A stretch of 58,054 nucleotides of DNA, taken from a virus. A program made the translations under genes and the position numbers. Each line of letters begins with the position of its first letter. Positions within the stretch are counted from its first letter, which is position 1. Where the stretch lies: the IMG/VR virus record IMGVR_UViG_3300036851_000122, positions 1 to 58,054 of that record; one strand, 5' to 3'. Shown one piece after another: positions 1 through 7,825 of this stretch. The notes under the pieces are model-generated. The model was not told the DNA's origin. It made no database searches and worked only from the letters and a program-made list of their open reading frames with translations.

Positions 1-685
1 GCGTGCGATAGCTACCGCGTGGGAGGACCCCCACCCCAGAGGGATGGATGCAAAACTCCCTCTCAGAGGGGACAGGTAGACATCACCACCTGACGGAGGG
101 TGTCGCATAGTCATACACTCCCCCTGAGACCCCCGCAAGAGGGAGGCAGTAGGGTAGGGGGCAGGTCGGTAGCACACATCCCCTCAATGTAGGGTATGGT
201 AGCTAGGGCAGGCAAGGGCGGGCAAGCGGCCCGTAGGTATTTGAGGTACAGCCCCCTAGCAGGCAGTTGCCTCTAATGGCTTGACCCTTGGGTCATACCT
301 GCCTATAGGCGTGTACAGACTTCCAGCCAACTAGGCAGGTAGCTCGGCAGCTAGGTAGGTGGCATGGGCGAGCGGGTAGGTAACACGTCAGCCAAAAGGC
401 TGCCAGGGCGAGGGCAAAATAGCCGGGGCAATAGGGGGCTGGCGGTTATTTTGGCGTTTATTAGCAAATATTTTGCACGCCAGAAGTTAGAAGTGGCAAA
501 GGGTTTATGGCGTGTACGGGGGGCAGTTTGCAGGTGGCATCCCCTCAAGTGGGGGTTGGCATGTTTGGCGGGCTGGTCGATACTGCCCCACGTTGACGCC
601 TAGCACGTTAGTTGCCCCCGCATTTTCGCTCGCCCTAGTGGGCAGCACGGTAGGGCTTACTAGCAGCTAGGGTTACACAAGGGGA
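1..685. other. gene-poor control region, left end
   Basis: No convincing gene is seen. The sequence is G-rich and full of CTAGG and GGCAGG words. Two hairpin-forming blocks built on GAGGG/CCCTC lie around positions 40-75 and 105-150. One copy of the dispersed TTGGCGTTTATTAGC motif is at 451-465. Short ORFs at 351-603 lie antisense to each other without a convincing start, and I read them as chance. Because the terminase gene starts at 58012 and points away, this region would join the right end if the genome is circularly permuted, so it could hold late promoters or packaging/replication signals. That role is inference. Confidence 0.5.
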
Positions 686-691
686 ATGACA

Positions 692-1159
692 ATGGCTAAG
701 GCTTCTTTCAAGGTTGCAGTGCTACCGGAGCTACGTAGCAAGGTGCTCGACAAGGAACGCCACGACGGGGCGACCGCAGGCAAGACAACTGGTCTCAAGC
801 TGGTTCACTACGTAACGTGCTTGCTGGCAGGCAACGAATCGGCCAAGCTGGACGACGATGCCCTAGCAGCTATGCTGCGGGCTGAATTTCCCAAGCCCCG
901 CAATGGGCAGCATCAGGCCATACCTACTTGGCGGGCTTACTATAACGGCAGCAAGCACGGCATGAACGAGAAGGGTCGCCATAGCACTCGCTACGGCAGC
1001 GATGGGCAGCCCGCTCGTAGGGCGATTGGCGAGGGCAAAGCGAAGGGCAAGGGCAAAGGTGCCAAGGCGAAGGCGAACGGTAAGCCCGCTGGTAAGGGCA
1101 AGGCTAAGGCAGCCCGCAAGCCCAAGGCAGCCACCAGCGAACCCGTAGCCGCTGAGTAG
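692..1159 (+). CDS. hypothetical protein with histone H1-like lysine/alanine tail
   Basis: A 155-residue protein I do not recognise. Residues 1-105 look folded. The rest is a low-complexity tail of Gly, Lys, Ala and Pro ending in a short acidic segment, like the C-terminal tails of H1-like nucleoid proteins, so DNA or RNA binding is plausible. Two ATG codons lie six bases apart (686 and 692). The Shine-Dalgarno AAGGGG sits directly against the first and seven bases from the second, so 692 is chosen. The leader ACACAAGGGGAATGACAATG is repeated exactly in front of the opposed gene at 1731. A clear terminator follows at 1196. It stands alone on the plus strand, away from the main operons. Confidence 0.7.
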   Translation: MAKASFKVAVLPELRSKVLDKERHDGATAGKTTGLKLVHYVTCLLAGNESAKLDDDALAAMLRAEFPKPRNGQHQAIPTWRAYYNGSKHGMNEKGRHSTRYGSDGQPARRAIGEGKAKGKGKGAKAKANGKPAGKGKAKAARKPKAATSEPVAAE

Positions 1160-1195
1160 TGTCCCCTTGTGGTTGCCCACTCGCGGCAAGCACGA

Positions 1196-1230
1196 CCCCG
1201 CCAGTAGCCCTAGTGCTGGCGGGGTTTTTT
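1196..1230 (+). terminator. intrinsic terminator after the lysine-tail gene
   Basis: A perfect 9-bp stem (CCCCGCCAG / CTGGCGGGG) with an 11-base loop is followed by six T residues. It lies 37 bases after the stop codon at 1159. Confidence 0.9.
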
Positions 1231-1330
1231 CGTAGGCTGACAAGATGCCAGCCAGCTACTAGCAGATATCCCACCATCGGGCAGGCGGCAAATAGCCTGC
1301 CATTTTGGCAGCCCGTATAAACGCCTAGGC

Positions 1331-1350
1331 AGCCCGCTGGCGGGCTTTTG
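1331..1350 (+). terminator. weak terminator-like hairpin
   Basis: A GCCCG stem with a four-base loop and CGGGC is followed by TTTT. It lies in gene-free sequence between the two small control-region genes and is directly followed by a copy of the TGTGGGRGAA motif family (1346-1360). Confidence 0.4.
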
Positions 1351-1448
1351 TGGGAAAAGGTACCTAAGTAGCCACCTAGGCCGGCGAGGGCTACAGCGGG
1401 GCTGCTAGGGGCCTAGGCGGGCAAACCGTGGCAAGGGCTACCCGCCAA

Positions 1449-1478
1449 CGAAAACAGCCAGCGGGTTAGGCTGGCTGT
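1449..1478 (-). terminator. terminator downstream of the CxxC mini-gene
   Basis: A perfect 9-bp inverted repeat (ACAGCCAGC / GCTGGCTGT) with a 7-base loop is followed on the minus strand by a T tract. It lies about 30 bases after the stop of the gene at 1510-1731. Confidence 0.7.
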
Positions 1479-1509
1479 AGGGCGGATCGGTTGTAGGGTA
1501 GGGCTAGGG

Positions 1510-1731
1510 CTAGTGGTGATAATCGGCAAGGGCCGCACGTATGGTAGCCGCACCATCAGGCACCTCGCTAATCATCAGCACGGCAGCAACAAGCGACTGC
1601 GAGCTAGATAGTGCTGCCCAAGTCGCAAATTGCTGAGGGCAACACCAGGGGCATGGCCACTCGTACTGCCCATCGTCACCAATCTGCCTGTTATCGCAAA
1701 CGTGACAGGTGGTCCTTGAAGCCGTTTTCAT
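1510..1731 (-). CDS. small protein with paired CxxC motifs
   Basis: A 73-residue hypothetical protein. Near the N-terminus it carries CHVC and CPWC spaced by about 15 residues, a plausible zinc knuckle. The start is supported by a leader, ACACAAGGGGAATGACAATG, identical to that of the divergent gene at 692. As there, the second of two ATGs (1731 rather than 1737) has the correct spacing from the ribosome-binding site. A terminator follows at 1478-1449. The shared leader suggests common post-transcriptional control, perhaps by the phage CsrA (inference). Function unknown. Confidence 0.6.
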   Translation of the reverse strand: MKTASRTTCHVCDNRQIGDDGQYEWPCPWCCPQQFATWAALSSSQSLVAAVLMISEVPDGAATIRAALADYHH

Positions 1732-2268
1732 TGTCATTCCCCTTGTGTTTTGGTAGCGGCTACCGCAAGCGAAAGCCCGCAGCTAAGCACTACCAATCGG
1801 CTAATGGTAGGGTAAGCAATAGGTGTTGTCAAGCGGGTGGCAACAAAGCCACGCGGGGCTGACGGTCAGTAGGGCAAGCAACACGCCGCACGGGGCTGAG
1901 CACCACGATTAATGCACACCCTCACAGCGGAGGGAAGGCGGTGGATTAGGAAGGATACCCCACTTTGAGGTGCCTGGTGGGAAGGAGCCCTAACCAGGGG
2001 AGGGAAGCATGTAGCAGAACAATACACCAGGGAGGGAATGGCTGATATCCCACCTAGGAGGGGTGCCTCTTGGGAACCCCCACTTTGGAGGGAGGTTACC
2101 CATACTCCCCCATTGTAGGTAAGAGGTCCGCAATAGGAAAAGGAGGTTTTGCTGTACGGGGGATATAGCGTTTTGAATCTGTAAAAAATTCCCCGATTTT
2201 CGAAACGCAAACCCTCGGGGGATTCCCAAAGGGTTTTTGGAGTTTATTAGCAAACTAGGGGCCGGGCC
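1732..2268. other. noncoding region with imperfect GGAGGG hairpin repeats
   Basis: No gene is supported here. Two imperfect direct repeats begin GGAGGGAA at about 1935 and 2031. Each continues through GATA-CCCAC, a GAGG-GTGCCT block and TGGGAA with C runs. They can fold as GAGGG/CCCTC hairpins and resemble the hairpin blocks at 40-150. A TTGGAGTTTATTAGC motif closes the region at 2237-2251. Possible roles are a replication origin, a structured RNA or a leader trap for CsrA. None is shown. Confidence 0.45.
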
Positions 2269-2460
2269 TCAGTGCGTATCAGCCAGGGCAGAAGACTGCG
2301 TGTCACGCTGACCAATACATGACTCCAGTTCTACTATCTTCTTCTCAGCAGCCAAGAGGCGGGCATTCAAGTCCACCACCATCTTGGAGAGGGCCATAAA
2401 CTTGTCAGGCGTCATATCCTCAAAGCTGGCTTCCAGGTCTTTATAAATCTGTTGGTCCAT
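2269..2460 (-). CDS. small coiled-coil hypothetical protein
   Basis: A 63-residue acidic protein whose middle (heptads rich in L, A, K and E) is predicted by eye to be a coiled coil. It is the last gene of the leftward early operon. The start at 2460 has a good GGAGAATTGCA-ATG site, and a longer upstream extension would overlap csrA without a ribosome site. Unknown function. Its position directly after csrA invites a partnership with it, but nothing in the sequence proves that. Confidence 0.6.
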   Translation of the reverse strand: MDQQIYKDLEASFEDMTPDKFMALSKMVVDLNARLLAAEKKIVELESCIGQRDTQSSALADTH

Positions 2461-2510
2461 TGCAATTCTCCGATAGTCATGAAGGTTGGCGAGCAGAAAT
2501 CCACGTGGTG

Positions 2511-2723
2511 TCATGTTTTCAGGTCTGGCAGCCCCTCCGCTGGTGGTGCGTTCCTTCTGCTTTCACGTTGTACAGCCTCCCACACCTCCTGCCTGTGAAT
2601 GGGTACGCTATCGGGGGCTTCGATGCCGAGGCGTACCTTGTTACCACGGATATCAACGATGGTGACGGTTATGTTATCACCGATTTTGATGCTTTCGTCT
2701 CGGTGTCTGCTTAGTACGAGCAT
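2511..2723 (-). CDS. csrA: carbon storage regulator CsrA-like RNA-binding protein
   Basis: A 70-residue protein that follows the CsrA pattern end to end. It has the MLVLSR start, ESIKIGD, a VxLGIEAP-type segment (RLGIEAPDSVPIHRQEVW) and a helical C-terminus with the basic residues used in RNA contact. CsrA dimers bind GGA in mRNA leaders and change translation or stability. The start has an unusually strong AAGGAGGAAAAGA-ATG site. The gene overlaps the upstream hypothetical gene by 47 bases, at the end of the primase operon. Several genes in the window start after ACAAGGA or ACAAGGG, matching the core of the CsrA consensus, so it may regulate its own genome as well as host transcripts (inference). 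Confidence 0.93.
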   Translation of the reverse strand: MLVLSRHRDESIKIGDNITVTIVDIRGNKVRLGIEAPDSVPIHRQEVWEAVQRESRRNAPPAEGLPDLKT

Positions 2724-2973
2724 TCTTTTCCTCCTTACGTTTGAGTTTGATCCACTCGGCCATTTTCAGAATTCTGTCGTCTATGTCCACCCGTTCAGAA
2801 GGGTCCGTAATCTTCTGTGGCTCATAACCCAGTTCAAGAGCTACAAGAACTTCAGACTTTGGGACAACGTCACACGTAATAGAACTCATCCCGTCTGACA
2901 AGTAGGTCTTGTAATTCCTAAGCCTTAGAACGTCTGCCACGTTTGGCTCCTTTAGCAGTAGTAGGTAGTCCAT
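2677..2973 (-). CDS. hypothetical protein between primase-helicase and csrA
   Basis: A 98-residue protein with a charged, basic C-terminal tail. It starts inside the 3' end of the primase-helicase gene (56-base overlap) and its 3' end overlaps csrA, so it is probably translated by coupling. No clear Shine-Dalgarno is seen. No family recognised. Confidence 0.6.
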   Translation of the reverse strand: MDYLLLLKEPNVADVLRLRNYKTYLSDGMSSITCDVVPKSEVLVALELGYEPQKITDPSERVDIDDRILKMAEWIKLKRKEEKNARTKQTPRRKHQNR

Positions 2974-5278
2974 TAGTCAGCCCATACACATTTGCCCAGA
3001 GGGCTGCCATCTGTGGGGAAAGAACCCATCTATGCCGGTCGCGGCCTCTCTGCCCGGAGTTGTTAGGTTCCGTCTGACGTTTGATGATGCCGAACTCTAG
3101 CAAGTCGCCTAGCATTCGACGGGTGGTGGTTTCTGGAGCAGCAATGACCGAACAGAGCTCGCGTTGGTCGAGACCAATGGATAGCGAAGCAAAACCATTG
3201 GTGGCCTTCCCGTCCGCGAAGTGTACGCTTGCTAGTTGGGAGACAATCTCGTACTGGAACCCCATGCTGGTATCGTTGACAATCTTCAATAGCAGTCGAA
3301 CTATCTCATCGTCGTATTCGTCATGTCCAAGGACCAGTGCGAGGAAGAACCCCATCTTTGTCAGCTGGGAACAGATTCGAGTTCCGAACTCAGTTCGAGG
3401 TTTATAGATAGGATCATCGGTTTTTTGGAGTCGTGCTCGCATTTTAGCAACGAACTGACCCATTGCTTCAAGGTGGAGCTCTCGATCACTAGAGAGACGG
3501 GGGATCGGAAACGTCTTGAGGTTTTCCTTGAGATACTTGATGAATCCGTACGTGACTTGTTTGATGAACTCTGGGGCATCGGCTTTGTCCTCATCTGCAA
3601 TAGGTTGGAAACCGTCTAGTAAGGAGGCATAGGTATTCTTGATGGACCGCTTGAGGTACAGCCCATTGTCTGTTTCGTCACGACTGACAATCTCACAGTC
3701 GAGGAACCGCTCGCCTAGGAAAGTGCGATTGAGAGCTCGCAGACTATCTGTGCCACAGAGGATGAATGTCATGCGGATGTTTTCAAAATCGTCCCCTGTT
3801 TTGTTGCGGTACTCAGAGCGGCTGGTGCCGTCGTACAGGTCACGTAGCTCACGGAGGATTTGGTCGCGGTTGGGGCTGTTGCTGAGCGTGTCGGCATCCT
3901 TCATGACAACAGTATGATTGTTATACTTAGGGATAAGACTGGCGGTTTCACCAGAACCGCTGGGGTCCACAAAGCCTGAATGGAATCCAGTAATTACGGA
4001 TTTTGGCATGACCCATTCGCGGGCGGCAGACACAGCTTCAGCGAGGGTGGACTTTAGCGAACCGGGGGGGCCGATTACACGTAGCCAGAGATGGTTGGTC
4101 TTCTCGGCTTCTGTGCTAAGGATTGCTGCCAGCATGATCGCGAGGGTGTCTTTGATGTTTTGGGTAAAGTGATAGACCTTCTCGTAGTCCTGACAGAGCT
4201 CATCGAAGCTAGTGCGTTCAATCGGTTTGACCTTGGGTTCTTCTTGGGCCGCTGCTTTTGTGGGAGAAGTGAAGGAGACTTCCTTGAGCATGGCAAGCAA
4301 ACCGGCAAGGCCAAGCGGGAAACCTCTGGGCACGCCTTTGGCTTCGGCGTCCCGTGGTAAGTGTGTGGTCAGGTGGTCACGCACATCCCAACCGTCGGGC
4401 AGGTCAGGGTTGTGCCCGCCGTCAGTATGCCAATGAAGAGTTCGCAGGCGGATAGGCTGCTTGGCAGATTTGCAGAGCAAACTGCGGATACGTTCCATTC
4501 CATCCCAGCCAGGACGGACGTGCTTGCCACGTACGACCATAAGCTCACCAGCCTTCTCATGATCGGCTGGATAGAGCTTGGGGTGGTCATTATCAAAGAG
4601 GAGATCGACTTCCTTACCGTCGAGGTACTCGAACCATTCAAGCTGGAAGTTGTTGGCACCGGGAGCTGCCAGGATGGCGGTACTGGCATAGAGCACCTTG
4701 GCCGGGTCGCTGGATTTTATTAGCTTACCTTTGCCCGCGTCCCGATGGGTGGTCAAGGCGTCGTACATGGCACACCCGTCCCACAGCCCTTCGTTGACTG
4801 CCAGCTTGCTTTTGGCCGGTTGCCTCCTATATTCTGCAAGGCCAAAGGGGTGAATCTTGCAGGTGGGGGTTCCTCGCAGTGCCCAAATGTCTCCAGCTAC
4901 GTTTACGTAGCGATAGAGATTGGATAGGACACCCTTTGTGTTGTGGGCTGGAACAATCCACTCGTTGGTGATTATGGATTTGGCAAGCTCGAACGTGCGG
5001 AGACTTTCAACAGAGACCCCTTTCCACTGGGCTAGTTTCTCATAATCCTGTTGGGTGGTTTTAGTGAAGCTGGTTTCATGAAGCATTGCCAGGAAGGTGT
5101 ACACGTTTCCCTCGGCCATGCACCGCTGGCACTTCATGCGACCGTCTTCTACTTTGACAAAGAAGTGGTTGTTTTTGAGGCAGAAGGGGCAGGTGCCTAA
5201 GGCCCACTCTTTGTCTTTCCAGTCGAGGGTGATGCCATGGAATTCATACGGGCGGAGTTTTTCAGGTGCTTGCGTCAT
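2918..5278 (-). CDS. DNA primase-helicase
   Basis: A 786-residue replication protein. The N-terminus has a zinc-binding pair, C30-x2-C33 and C50-x2-C53, of the DnaG/gp4 kind. A Toprim-like region follows, with acidic residues in VNEGLWDG (E163) and FDNDH (D229/D231). The C-terminal half is a P-loop ATPase with Walker A GPPGSLKST at about 403-411 and a Walker B-like VVMKDAD near 460. A final winged-helix-like segment (about 720-760) resembles the ends of phage DUF927/primase-helicase proteins. It would open the fork and prime synthesis for the family A polymerase at 13758-16094. Translation is coupled to the preceding gene, whose stop is one base away. A TTTATTAG motif (4710) and two TGTGGGRGAA motifs (3009, 4255) lie inside the reading frame. 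Confidence 0.85.
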   Translation of the reverse strand: MTQAPEKLRPYEFHGITLDWKDKEWALGTCPFCLKNNHFFVKVEDGRMKCQRCMAEGNVYTFLAMLHETSFTKTTQQDYEKLAQWKGVSVESLRTFELAKSIITNEWIVPAHNTKGVLSNLYRYVNVAGDIWALRGTPTCKIHPFGLAEYRRQPAKSKLAVNEGLWDGCAMYDALTTHRDAGKGKLIKSSDPAKVLYASTAILAAPGANNFQLEWFEYLDGKEVDLLFDNDHPKLYPADHEKAGELMVVRGKHVRPGWDGMERIRSLLCKSAKQPIRLRTLHWHTDGGHNPDLPDGWDVRDHLTTHLPRDAEAKGVPRGFPLGLAGLLAMLKEVSFTSPTKAAAQEEPKVKPIERTSFDELCQDYEKVYHFTQNIKDTLAIMLAAILSTEAEKTNHLWLRVIGPPGSLKSTLAEAVSAAREWVMPKSVITGFHSGFVDPSGSGETASLIPKYNNHTVVMKDADTLSNSPNRDQILRELRDLYDGTSRSEYRNKTGDDFENIRMTFILCGTDSLRALNRTFLGERFLDCEIVSRDETDNGLYLKRSIKNTYASLLDGFQPIADEDKADAPEFIKQVTYGFIKYLKENLKTFPIPRLSSDRELHLEAMGQFVAKMRARLQKTDDPIYKPRTEFGTRICSQLTKMGFFLALVLGHDEYDDEIVRLLLKIVNDTSMGFQYEIVSQLASVHFADGKATNGFASLSIGLDQRELCSVIAAPETTTRRMLGDLLEFGIIKRQTEPNNSGQRGRDRHRWVLSPQMAALWANVYGLTNGLPTTAKGAKRGRRSKA

Positions 5279-5279
5279 G

Positions 5280-5513
5280 TTATCCGTTGTATCCCATAAA
5301 TGCGGCTAGGAGGGTGTTGAACTCTCCGGAGCGTAGTCTTCGGGCGACTTCTGGACAGTGGGGGTGGTGGCCATACTTTGTTTCTGAAGACTGAGCCAGT
5401 TCTTCTGCATACTGCTGAGGAGATAGGCCACGTTGAGCGGCCGACTCTGGGCTGCCTGAGTCTTGCTGGCGGGCGTACCTCAGTGCTTCGGCTATGTCCT
5501 CGTATGTTAGTAT
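5280..5513 (-). CDS. hypothetical protein, start codon unclear
   Basis: The reading frame is open up to 5561 and gives a plausible soluble protein rich in Ala, Gln and Glu, ending two bases before the primase start. No ATG is present in the N-terminal part. A TTG at 5561 lacks a ribosome site. The only Shine-Dalgarno (GGAG, five bases away) points to an ATA codon at 5513, overlapping the stop of the gene upstream. A rare ATA or a coupled non-AUG start is therefore possible. Function unknown. Confidence 0.5.
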   Translation of the reverse strand: MLTYEDIAEALRYARQQDSGSPESAAQRGLSPQQYAEELAQSSETKYGHHPHCPEVARRLRSGEFNTLLAAFMGYNG

Positions 5514-5851
5514 AGTATCTCCATGCCTAGCTCTTTGGTGTGCCGGTAGATAATGTCCCAACCGCTAGAGATACAGTTTTCTCCGACGGCGGGGTGGACA
5601 AGGACCAAGTAGGCCCCTTCCTTGCGTACGATCTCGAGGAACTTGGCTATGTCGGAAAATCGGTAAACGTGGAGACAGTAATACAAAGGTTCCTCCGAGC
5701 ATTGAGGCTGTTTAGCTCCTGCTTGGACCTCAAGCACCTCCGTGTCCTGGGCGAGCAACAAACCGCTAGGGAGTTCTTCAACAGCACCGCGTACAACTTT
5801 GCGAAGTGGTTGGGAAGGAGTAGGATTACAGTAGGGACGTTCAGGCGGCAT
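5507..5851 (-). CDS. hypothetical protein
   Basis: A 114-residue protein with a Pro-rich N-terminus and an alpha/beta-looking second half (a strand ending in YLVLVHP, then a Gly-rich turn). The start at 5851 has AAAGGAACTGCA-ATG and overlaps the end of the HAD gene by 11 bases. The extension to 5905 is rejected because it overlaps the HAD domain and lacks a ribosome site. No family recognised. Confidence 0.6.
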   Translation of the reverse strand: MPPERPYCNPTPSQPLRKVVRGAVEELPSGLLLAQDTEVLEVQAGAKQPQCSEEPLYYCLHVYRFSDIAKFLEIVRKEGAYLVLVHPAVGENCISSGWDIIYRHTKELGMEILY

Positions 5852-6503
5852 TGCAGTTCCTTTCTGCAAAGTACCTCTTGATGAATGCCAGGGGGTTATT
5901 AGCAAACTGATAGTTTACGTTCCAGGGCTGGGGAAACACAAGGGCATTGCCGGGCTTGCTGTAGCGGGCTTGACACTCCATCATCCAGGCGTTGATGTTC
6001 TTTTCGTAATCATCGATGAGCAGAGAGTCTGGAGCAACTAGCCGCCACTTGTTGGCTGGAACGTCCAGACCGGATATGGTTATAAGCTCCAGGTCCTGCA
6101 TACCATACTGGTTTAGTAGATGGCGTGCTCCAGCGTTGGCGTGAGGATGCCAGTCGCTATGAGACAGGATGCATAGATGCTTGCAGTTATCCTTGAGGAA
6201 GCCTACAAGCAGTTGGTTCCAGGTGTAAGGCAGAAGCCGTTTCCAGAACGTTGGGTCTGTCCTGGTGGGCCGCATGAACTCTTCGTTGTCTGGGAAGAGG
6301 TTCTTACCGTTGGAGTTGGATAGGTACTTCTGTAAGGTCTGGCCTACTGGCCAGTTCTTGTAGAGAACGCCGCGACTCAGCATCTCTGGGCCGTTTTGGT
6401 GGATATGCGAAAGGTCCATCCCTTCGCGTTGGTGCATACGTGCTGCTTCCGTATGGAAGTCAAACAGTACGCCGTACAGGTCTAGGAAGATGGTGTGGAA
6501 CAT
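5841..6503 (-). CDS. HAD-superfamily hydrolase
   Basis: A 220-residue protein with the ordered HAD motifs. Motif I is FLDLYGVLFDF at residues 6-16 (nucleophile D8), motif II is the serine in ILSHSD, and motif IV is the acidic pair in LLIDDYEKN. The residue two after the nucleophile is Tyr, not the Asp usual for phosphatases of the deoxyribonucleotidase group. That DxYG form is typical of haloacid-dehalogenase-type members, although some phosphatases also have it. Position among nucleotide-metabolism genes suggests a nucleotide or modified-base substrate (inference). A TTCTGTGGGAGAAAG motif lies in the 36-base gap upstream of its start. Confidence 0.75.
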   Translation of the reverse strand: MFHTIFLDLYGVLFDFHTEAARMHQREGMDLSHIHQNGPEMLSRGVLYKNWPVGQTLQKYLSNSNGKNLFPDNEEFMRPTRTDPTFWKRLLPYTWNQLLVGFLKDNCKHLCILSHSDWHPHANAGARHLLNQYGMQDLELITISGLDVPANKWRLVAPDSLLIDDYEKNINAWMMECQARYSKPGNALVFPQPWNVNYQFANNPLAFIKRYFAERNCNAA

Positions 6504-6539
6504 TTTGGGACGGGCCTAAATTCTGTGGGAGAAAGGATG

Positions 6540-7184
6540 TTACTGACGAGACACACCAAAGAAATCGCAGAGGGCCTGAACGTGAGGGGCGATTCTAACA
6601 CCATCAAGGGTTGCTGCATATCGCATGAAGAACCTAGCAGCATCTTGGGCGTTTCTGAATCGCACCCTTGATTCCTCGGCGTTCCGTTGAGAGCGGAGGC
6701 TAGCTGCTAGGTCATCGCTGTCTATTGCGTCCTTCATTTCCTTCGACATCCGAGCGGCAGGTCTGGCGGCTTCAACCTTAGTGACTATTTCACCGTCTGT
6801 CAGGGGGCGGTTTGGAACTGTACCACCGCGGTCCACCTGCTTGCGGTGTTCAATCTCTGCTTCCACCAATAGCAAGTAGCGGCGGAGATCGCGAAGGGTT
6901 TCCAGAATGGACTCGCTGCCGCCTACGCCGGCTTCAATGCGAGCGAAGATATCGTACTCAGGGATTTCCTTCTGCCACTCTGGTCCAGGTGGGATACGAT
7001 AGGTGGCTTTGGCAGGAACCTTCAGTTGCTCCTCCAGACGGTCCCACTTACGGGCGATGCCTTGGTGGAAGGCTCCTGTACCTCCACGCTTCTTCCAGGA
7101 GGAGCCGTACTCAGCATCCTTCTTGATGAGGGTTTGGATGTCAATGCTGGCGATGGTTTCGAGTGTCAGTTGCAGATTGTTCAT
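6540..7184 (-). CDS. DUF1599 / nucleotide-modification-associated-like helical protein
   Basis: A 214-residue helical protein. The N-terminal third carries a KDAEYGSSWKKRGGTGAF stretch followed by RKWDRLEEQ. This Asp-Tyr-Gly...Trp pattern with a later KWDR is seen in MazG-like/DUF1599 proteins, a group repeatedly found beside DNA base-modification genes in phages. The C-terminal part (about 150-214) is Arg-rich and unassigned. The start overlaps the upstream stop (ATGA). Assignment rests on pattern memory only, and a generic MazG-like helical protein is the alternative. The neighbourhood (ThyA-like, MazG-like and aGPT proteins) supports a role in altered nucleotide pools. Confidence 0.55.
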   Translation of the reverse strand: MNNLQLTLETIASIDIQTLIKKDAEYGSSWKKRGGTGAFHQGIARKWDRLEEQLKVPAKATYRIPPGPEWQKEIPEYDIFARIEAGVGGSESILETLRDLRRYLLLVEAEIEHRKQVDRGGTVPNRPLTDGEIVTKVEAARPAARMSKEMKDAIDSDDLAASLRSQRNAEESRVRFRNAQDAARFFMRYAATLDGVRIAPHVQALCDFFGVSRQ

Positions 7185-7450
7185 TTTCCGTCGTCCTTAC
7201 GCATAGTTTTGTCAACGGGCTTTCCGCATACTGGGCAGAACGAGCCGAACACGGTCTTCTTGCTTCCCTTTAACTTGGGGTTGATTTTGGCTGTTGGCAG
7301 AGGCAGGGCAACGCGGTAGGTGCCGTCCTTGAAGTTTATCACGAGCTCTGTTTCCAGACAGGTGTTGTACTTCGCGAGCTCTTTGTCAATCTGCTGTATG
7401 CACTTGCACCCCTTCTTAGCTGGCTTTCGTACTTTGGGTTTTGTCTTCAT
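7181..7450 (-). CDS. small zinc-ribbon-like protein
   Basis: An 89-residue basic protein with CKC near residue 18 and a late CPVC. Between them is a beta-rich segment (ELVINFKDGTYRVALPL), a plausible zinc ribbon. The start at 7450 (MKTKPK...) sits inside the end of the upstream gene, and the longer 7501 start overlaps further without a ribosome site. It overlaps the next gene by four bases (ATGA). Function unknown. Confidence 0.55.
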   Translation of the reverse strand: MKTKPKVRKPAKKGCKCIQQIDKELAKYNTCLETELVINFKDGTYRVALPLPTAKINPKLKGSKKTVFGSFCPVCGKPVDKTMRKDDGK

Positions 7451-7715
7451 AGTCTTCACGCATGGGACGGGGACGCAGTAAGGTATCTTGGACGTACTCA
7501 AGTTCTCCTGTGCAACTATGGCGGATGAGTGTGAAACGTGTGCAAGCTACAACTCCGGAGACTGTGGGTACTTGGTCCACTATACGACGGATGGGAACCA
7601 GAATGTTGGGCATAGCTGGATCAGACACTAGGACTATTCGTCCCGTCTTGTAGCCACCATCTTTGGCAGACGTCCATTCGACCTCGAGTGCTCTTCGGGC
7701 AGTATCGATCGTCAT
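7416..7715 (-). CDS. hypothetical beta-rich protein
   Basis: A 99-residue protein starting at ATG 7715 within the upstream stop (ATATGA), with GGAGGGCTGAT as ribosome site. The sequence alternates hydrophobic residues, as in a small beta barrel, and ends in a charged tail. No family recognised. Confidence 0.6.
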   Translation of the reverse strand: MTIDTARRALEVEWTSAKDGGYKTGRIVLVSDPAMPNILVPIRRIVDQVPTVSGVVACTRFTLIRHSCTGELEYVQDTLLRPRPMREDYEDKTQSTKAS

Positions 7716-7825
7716 ATCAGCCCTCCAAAGAAGAGAACGAATGCCAGTATAGCCATCAGGATGACCATCAGGCAGCTTTGGAAGCAGAAGTGCAACAGGT
7801 CTTTAATCAGTTCGTAGAGAGGCAT
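7712..7825 (-). CDS. 37-residue membrane microprotein
   Basis: A very short gene with ribosome site AAAGGAACACTA-ATG. It encodes a short amphipathic start and then a single transmembrane helix (LMVILMAILAFVLFFGG) reaching the C-terminus. It overlaps the end of the ThyA-like gene by 23 bases and the next gene by four, so it fits the coupled architecture of the operon. Function unknown; small phage membrane proteins often modulate host functions. Confidence 0.6.
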   Translation of the reverse strand: MPLYELIKDLLHFCFQSCLMVILMAILAFVLFFGGLI

